64,000 bases of DNA from CAZSBB01 sp964605235 (GTDB lineage: Bacteria; Planctomycetota; Phycisphaerae; Phycisphaerales; Phycisphaeraceae), in assembly GCA_964605235.1 (NCBI GenBank), contig CAZSBB010000001.1, positions 1-64,000 on the forward strand, read 5' to 3'. The notes beneath the pieces are model-generated. The model did not search any database and had not been told where the DNA came from. It worked only from the letters and a program-made list of their open reading frames with translations. Numbering within the stretch: position 1 is the stretch's first letter; each line of letters begins with the position of its first letter. Both the position numbers and the translations under genes were made by a program. This document shows, one piece after another, positions 59,383-64,000 of the stretch.

Positions 59383-60102
59383 ATGAAACAAACATACGCC
59401 ATTGCCATGCGGGAGTTGATGAGCCTGTTCTACTCCCCCATCGCTTACGTGGTGCTCGGGCTCTTCGCCATCGGCTCCACGCTGATCTTCTTCGTCAACT
59501 TCGGACCCGGCGCCCCGGCAAGCCTGCGCGGCACGCTCGAAGGCGTCATCTGGTTGATGATCTTCCTCGTGCCCGCCCTGAGCATGCGGCTGATCAGCGA
59601 TGAATACCGCTCGGGCACCATCGAGCCGCTGATGACCAGTCCGCTCAGCGACACGCAGGTGGTCGTGGGCAAGTGGATGGGCGCCATGGGCTTCTTCAAA
59701 ATCCTGCTGCTGCCCCTGCTGGTGCTGGTGGTCGTGCTCGAATGCACCGGCGACCCGGACTACGGCCCGATCCTCACCGGGCTGGTCGGCCTGCTGCTGG
59801 TGGGCGGCTTCTACCTCGCCATCGGCACCTTCGCCTCCGCCGTCAGCGAGAACCAGATCATCGCCTTCCTGCTGACCGTCTTCATCGTCTGCTTCTTCAC
59901 CATCGTGCTCTTCTTCCTGCCCCAGGCGTCCTTCGCCTCCGGCGCGTGGCGGCAGGCCATGATGTACCTCAACGTGAACTCCCAGTTCGAGGACTTCACC
60001 AAGGGCGTGATCGACCTGACCAACTTCGTCTTCTTCCTCAGCGGAACCGCCTTCTTCCTGTTCCTGGCGGTCCTCCTGCTGCAAAGCCGCCGCTGGCGGT
60101 AA
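59383..60102 (+). CDS. ABC-2 type permease (GldF-like)
   Basis: 239 residues with six predicted membrane helices, for example 'MSLFYSPIAYVVLGLFAIG', 'VIWLMIFLVPALSMRLISDE' and 'GLVGLLLVGGFYLAIGTFAS'. 'RSGTIEPLMTSPLSDTQVV' is the conserved cytoplasmic coupling segment of GldF-type permeases. It pairs with the ATPase 65 bp upstream. The gap to the GldG gene (134 bp) holds a family A repeat doublet, which is unusual inside an operon and may split or weaken co-transcription. Confidence 0.93.
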   Translation: MKQTYAIAMRELMSLFYSPIAYVVLGLFAIGSTLIFFVNFGPGAPASLRGTLEGVIWLMIFLVPALSMRLISDEYRSGTIEPLMTSPLSDTQVVVGKWMGAMGFFKILLLPLLVLVVVLECTGDPDYGPILTGLVGLLLVGGFYLAIGTFASAVSENQIIAFLLTVFIVCFFTIVLFFLPQASFASGAWRQAMMYLNVNSQFEDFTKGVIDLTNFVFFLSGTAFFLFLAVLLLQSRRWR

Positions 60103-60112
60103 GCGTTTGGAC

Positions 60113-60206
60113 CACGAACCCCGCGTGGAAGCAAGGGGTGTGGCGCTGCGACGTCGCCGGGCAAAAACGCGCCTCAAGCAACCCCTCCCTCACGGTCGGG
60201 GCTCGT
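60113..60206. repeat. Palindromic repeat doublet, family A (copy 2)
   Basis: Left arm at 60113-60143 (CACGAACCCCGCGTGGAAGC...) and right arm at 60178-60206 (begins GCAACCCCTCCCTCACGGTC), 34 bases apart. The right arm is identical over 29 bases to that of the 4984-5073 copy, some 55 kb away. Lies between permease and GldG genes. Confidence 0.82.
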
Positions 60207-60236
60207 CACGCAGAAAAATGAGTTCGACAAGGCTGG

Positions 60237-62330
60237 ATGGATCCCATGACGCAAGACACCCATACGCAACGACGCATCAAATACGGCCTGAACGTCACCA
60301 TCGCCGCGGTGGCGGCGCTTGCCCTGGTCGTGCTGATCAATGTGGTCGGCTACTTCCGCCTGGTGCAGTTCCGCGCCGACCTGACCGCCACCCGCCAATA
60401 CAGCCTCTCGCCCCAGACCCGCGAAGTGCTCAAGCAGCTCGACGGCGACTTCCGCATCATCAGCCTGCTCAGCCGCAATGACGTGAACATCGAGCAGGTG
60501 CGCGACCTGGTCGCCGAGTACCAGCGGCACAGCACGCACATCACTGCCGAGAACATCGACCCGGTCACCCAGAACGCCCGGCTCGAGCGCTTCTATGACG
60601 ACCTGCAACAGCGCTACGCCAGCTCGCTCAGCCCGCGCAAGGCCGCGGTGGAAGGCGGGCGCCAGGCCCTGGGCAAGCTGCGCGAGGACATCGGACAGCA
60701 GACCGACATTCTCCGGGAGATGGTCGAAAAGAAGCTCATCGAGGACGAACAGCTCAACCAGTTCGTGCAGTCGGTGTTCCAGGCCCTGGCGCGTTTCGAC
60801 AGCCAGTACGACGAGATCGATCAGCAGATCACCAAAACGCTGGCGAGTCCGATGCCCGACTACGCGGCGGTGCTGGACACCATCCGCGCGCTGCTGACGC
60901 AGTACGACAGCAAGATTTACGCCATCGCTCTGGAACGTTTCAAGAAAGTGGTGGCGGATGAGAATGTCAGCGGCGACGCCCGCAATGCGCTGCTGGCGCT
61001 GCGCGATCGTTTTGAAGCGACGCAGAAGCACCTGGCGGATGCCGCGGCCGCGCTCCCTGCCGGCGCCGGCGAGGCGGAGGGCTACGACCAGCTGCGCAAC
61101 CAGATCAGCAGCGAGGAAAGCGTGGTGGTGCTGGGTCCCAACCAGGTGCGGGTGATCAAGTTTTCCGAGATGTTCCGCATGCCCGATGAAAACCAGATGC
61201 GCGCCCTGGAACCGGGACAGCGGCCGGAGCTGCGGTTTCTCGGGGAGGAAAAGCTCACCGGCGCGCTGGTGGCGATGTCGCTCAAGGAGCCGCCGCTGGT
61301 GGTCTTCGTGCAGGGCGGCCGGCAGCCGGTGCTCGGATATCAGGGGCAGTATGAACAGGTCGCCGCGCGCCTGCGCAACCTGAACTTCGAGGTCAAGGAC
61401 TGGTCGCCCGCCGGCAAGCAGAACCCCATGACCGGCCAGCCCATGCCCGGCGGACCGCCCCCCGAACCCAAACCCGGCCAGAAAGCCATCTGGATCATCA
61501 CCCCCATCGAGCCCATGAACCCCATGATGATGATGGGCGGCCAGCAACCCGCGGGCGCCGCCCAGATCATCGAAGCCATCGGACCCCGCCTGGATGACGG
61601 CGACGGCGTGATGGTCATTCCCGGACTGAACCCGATGGGCAAGTTCGGCGGCGCGGACCCGCTGGCGGAAATGCTCGCCAGTTGGGGCATCACGCTGGAA
61701 AATGATCGCGTGATCCTCCGTGAACAGCCCGGCCGCAACCGGCAGCCGGAGGTCGGCTCCATGCACCAGTTCCAGGATTGGAGCCGGGATTTTGCGGTCA
61801 CGGCAGCGTTGTCCGGCTTGCCCGCCGTGTTCGCCCAGGCGATGCCGATCAAGCTGGGCGATGGCGCCGCCCAGAAAGTCCAGCTGCATGCGCTGGTGAA
61901 CATCACCGGCGAACGGTTGTGGGCGGAAGACAACTTGCAGAATCAGAGCCCCAAGTACAATAAAGATAATGCGGCCCCGTCATTCACCCTGGCGGCGGCG
62001 GCGGAAAAAGACCACGGTCGGCTGATGGTCGTCAGCGACGGCATCTGGGCGACTGACCAGGTGGTCAGCTACGGCCTGCTGGGGCCGGGTACGGCGGAGA
62101 TGTTCGGCGCGGCTTTCCCCGGCAACGCCGAGTTGTTCGTCAACAGCGTGTTGTGGTTGGGCCGGATGGACCAGCTCATCGCCGCCGGCGCCCGCACGCA
62201 GGATATTCGCCGCGTGCAGGACCTGAGCGCCCGCCAGCTCATCGCCCTGCGCTGGGGCCTGCTGGTGGGCCTGCCGGTGCTGGTGCTGCTGGCGGGGGCC
62301 GGGGTCTGGTTGGTGCGTCGGCGCGACTGA
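60237..62330 (+). CDS. GldG-like ABC auxiliary protein
   Basis: 697 residues. A single N-terminal helix (about residues 18-40, 'VTIAAVAALALVVLINVVGY'), a large extracytoplasmic region and a C-terminal helix ('LLVGLPVLVLLAGAGVWLV') ending in RRRD. 'RADLTATRQYSLSPQTREVL' and 'FRIISLLSRNDVNIEQVRDL' match the GldG/ABC_transp_aux family, while 'RLDDGDGVMVIPGLNP' and 'KDHGRLMVVSDGIWATDQV' follow in the conserved order. A middle coiled coil (about residues 120-260) is longer than in Bacteroidetes GldG. The ATG at 60237 has AAGG upstream; one at 60246 is also possible. Probably the substrate-binding or force-transmitting partner of the permease. Confidence 0.92.
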   Translation: MDPMTQDTHTQRRIKYGLNVTIAAVAALALVVLINVVGYFRLVQFRADLTATRQYSLSPQTREVLKQLDGDFRIISLLSRNDVNIEQVRDLVAEYQRHSTHITAENIDPVTQNARLERFYDDLQQRYASSLSPRKAAVEGGRQALGKLREDIGQQTDILREMVEKKLIEDEQLNQFVQSVFQALARFDSQYDEIDQQITKTLASPMPDYAAVLDTIRALLTQYDSKIYAIALERFKKVVADENVSGDARNALLALRDRFEATQKHLADAAAALPAGAGEAEGYDQLRNQISSEESVVVLGPNQVRVIKFSEMFRMPDENQMRALEPGQRPELRFLGEEKLTGALVAMSLKEPPLVVFVQGGRQPVLGYQGQYEQVAARLRNLNFEVKDWSPAGKQNPMTGQPMPGGPPPEPKPGQKAIWIITPIEPMNPMMMMGGQQPAGAAQIIEAIGPRLDDGDGVMVIPGLNPMGKFGGADPLAEMLASWGITLENDRVILREQPGRNRQPEVGSMHQFQDWSRDFAVTAALSGLPAVFAQAMPIKLGDGAAQKVQLHALVNITGERLWAEDNLQNQSPKYNKDNAAPSFTLAAAAEKDHGRLMVVSDGIWATDQVVSYGLLGPGTAEMFGAAFPGNAELFVNSVLWLGRMDQLIAAGARTQDIRRVQDLSARQLIALRWGLLVGLPVLVLLAGAGVWLVRRRD

Positions 62331-62427
62331 TGACCTCAGCCACGCCGCGTCACGGCACAGTGCGGGAACACTGTTGCCGGTGCAGCTTGGGTTGGCAGAG
62401 AGAGACCTTTAGTTACGGATGGGTTAG

Positions 62428-64000
62428 ATGAACTATCGAACCACAATCGGGTTGTTGGTGCTGCTGGTCGTGGCTGGCGCCAGCGCATATTTCCTGCTTC
62501 GCGGCCAGACCGCCACGGACTTGGCGCCGACGGACGTGCTGGAGCGCGGCGAGGGCGGGCCGATCTTCGTCGCCGCCGATTTCCCCAAGGGGGACCTGGA
62601 ATCCATCACCATCGAGAAGGCCGGCCAGACCATTGCGATTCACCGGGAAGGCGAGAACTGGCGCCAGACCAGCCCCATCGAGTTCCCGCTCAACAGTTGG
62701 TCCGCCAGCCCGCTGCTCGATGACGCCCTGGAACTGAAATACACCGAACGCATGCGGCCCAAGGGCGAAAAGGACGCCGGTGACGGCCTCACGCTTGAAG
62801 GCGCCGGGCTCAACCCCCCTGCCGCGGTCATCACCTATCAATTCGCCGGCCCCGCCAAGCTCCAGCAGGTCATCAAGCTCGGCCGCAAAAGCATCAGCGG
62901 CAAGGCATATCTCCAGCGCGGCAACGACCCGCGCATCTATGTCGTCAATGACACCCTGCATCGCATCGTCCTCGATCAGCAGGTCAACGAATGGCGCAAA
63001 CGCTCGCTCGAAGGACCCAAGGAAGGCAACCTCAAACGCCTGGAGCTGCGCAAAGGCATCTCCGGCGTCACGTTGGTCAAGAGCGATGGGCAATGGACCC
63101 TCGACGCCCCCAACGCCGGCCGCGCCGATGTGGAAACCGTCCGCGAACTGATGAAAGCCATTGACAGCATCTACGTCGACAAATTCGTCGCCGAGTCGCC
63201 CAAGAGCCTGGCGCCCTACGGCCTGGACTATCCCAAGCTGCGCATGACCGTCACCTTCGCCGACGACAAAACCCGCGTCTTCAGCATCGGCGGCACCACC
63301 GACCTGTCCTCCGACGCCAAGCACTACGCCACCTGGGACAGCGGCGCCGCCGACTCGGCCGTGGTCTTCACCATCTCCAAAACCGAAGCCGACAAGTTCG
63401 ACAAAACCGTCGATCAACTCCGCGATGCCCGCATCACCCCGGTGGACAAAGTCGCCGTCACCGCCATGACCATCACCCAGGGCCGCAGCGCCATCAAGCT
63501 CGAAAAGGGCGCTGACGGCTGGCAGTTCGCCAGGGATTCCCAGCCCTTCGCCGGCGATCCCGACAGCATCGACAAACTGGTGGCGGCGGTCACCAGCGCC
63601 AAAGCCAAGAGCTACGTGCCCAATGTGGAAGTGAAGATTCCCCACGAGTTGGAAGTCACCCTCACCGCCACCGGCCGCGCCGAGCCCGAGGTCCTGCGCA
63701 TCTTCGCCGCCGACAAGCAGAGCAAGCGGCGCATGGTGCTGCGCAACAACGAAACCACTGGCTACCTCGTCCCCGGCGACGAACTGGCGGGCTTGTTCGA
63801 GCCGGCGTTGGCGCTGCGCGATCGCCGCATCCTCGACCTGCCCCGCAACAGCATCAACCTGGTGCAACTGAAGCTGCCCGACGGCCGGACCTTGCGCTTC
63901 ACCCGCACGGTCAATGCCGACGATCCCAAACAGGAACCCGGCGCCTGGCAGTTGGCGGGGGCGACGAAGTTTGAAACCAGCGCGTTGCAGAGCCTGCTGT
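62428..64000 (+). CDS. DUF4340 domain-containing protein (cut by the right edge)
   Basis: Open from the ATG at 62428 to the window end: 524 residues without a stop, so the gene continues. The N-terminus 'TIGLLVLLVVAGASAYFLL' is a membrane anchor or signal. The following region repeats a DUF4340 unit: 'PKGDLESITIEKAGQTIAIH', 'REGENWRQTSPIEFPL', 'SLAPYGLDYPKLRMTVTFAD' and 'DKVAVTAMTITQGRSAIKLE', with the typical 'xPxGLDxPxxxV' theme. DUF4340 proteins follow GldG in this type of locus and are thought to be its envelope partner. Its start lies 97 bp after the GldG stop. The end and total length are unknown. Confidence 0.9.
   Translation, partial: MNYRTTIGLLVLLVVAGASAYFLLRGQTATDLAPTDVLERGEGGPIFVAADFPKGDLESITIEKAGQTIAIHREGENWRQTSPIEFPLNSWSASPLLDDALELKYTERMRPKGEKDAGDGLTLEGAGLNPPAAVITYQFAGPAKLQQVIKLGRKSISGKAYLQRGNDPRIYVVNDTLHRIVLDQQVNEWRKRSLEGPKEGNLKRLELRKGISGVTLVKSDGQWTLDAPNAGRADVETVRELMKAIDSIYVDKFVAESPKSLAPYGLDYPKLRMTVTFADDKTRVFSIGGTTDLSSDAKHYATWDSGAADSAVVFTISKTEADKFDKTVDQLRDARITPVDKVAVTAMTITQGRSAIKLEKGADGWQFARDSQPFAGDPDSIDKLVAAVTSAKAKSYVPNVEVKIPHELEVTLTATGRAEPEVLRIFAADKQSKRRMVLRNNETTGYLVPGDELAGLFEPALALRDRRILDLPRNSINLVQLKLPDGRTLRFTRTVNADDPKQEPGAWQLAGATKFETSALQSLL

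Overview
The window is a GC-rich bacterial chromosome segment, and its gene content points to the Planctomycetota, most likely class Phycisphaerae. The pointers are two orphan pseudopilins with an 'FTLIELLVVISI' signal and a C-terminal DG motif, a formylglycine-type sulfatase, a DUF1080 protein, a DUF447 plus beta-RFAP synthase pair (tetrahydromethanopterin-type C1 metabolism), a GldF/GldG/DUF4340 export locus, a very large alpha-2-macroglobulin-like protein, and many palindromic intergenic repeats. The taxon is inferred from gene content only; there is no rRNA or other phylogenetic marker here. No tRNA, rRNA, CRISPR array, integrase, transposase or replication origin was found.

Layout. 1-5 kb: tail of a plus-strand gene, then on the minus strand a secreted glycosidase-like protein, a methyltransferase and recJ. 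5-9.6 kb: DUF447/beta-RFAP synthase, then an AraC regulator divergent from a phytanoyl-CoA dioxygenase/uroporphyrinogen-decarboxylase-like pair. 9.6-11.5 kb: two pseudopilins. 11.6-18.3 kb: sulfatase, an exported protein, an RNase HII-like protein and a GH38 alpha-mannosidase. 18.3-24.9 kb: rtcB, an AraC regulator divergent from an MFS transporter, a MacB-like permease, a 94-residue unknown and a YheT-like hydrolase. 25.1-33.3 kb: an OprO/P-like porin with a clear terminator and a 2132-residue alpha-2-macroglobulin homologue. 33.6-40.8 kb: a LysM protein, then an apparent amino-sugar/carbohydrate locus (FAD oxidoreductase, aldo/keto reductase, ROK regulator, NagB-LmbE fusion, sugar isomerase). 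40.8-48.9 kb: a TMTC-like TPR membrane protein, a zinc-ribbon protein, a PhoR/PhoB-like two-component pair, an enolase-superfamily enzyme and a DUF1080 protein. 48.9-51.4 kb: a repeat-packed gap followed by a more A/T-rich two-gene island (unknown basic protein plus an HTH/M78-metalloprotease regulator with a strong leaderless promoter). 51.5-57.6 kb: an RND tripartite efflux operon. 57.7-64 kb: a ferredoxin, then ABC ATPase, permease, GldG and DUF4340, cut by the window end.

The most intriguing parts are the HTH-M78 island with its paired promoter repeats, the NagB-LmbE fusion whose deaminase motif lacks the usual catalytic Asp, the UroD-like enzyme whose two zinc-ligand Cys positions read Asp, and at least six families of palindromic repeats. 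Several repeat copies lie inside gene 3' ends and supply their last codons and stops.
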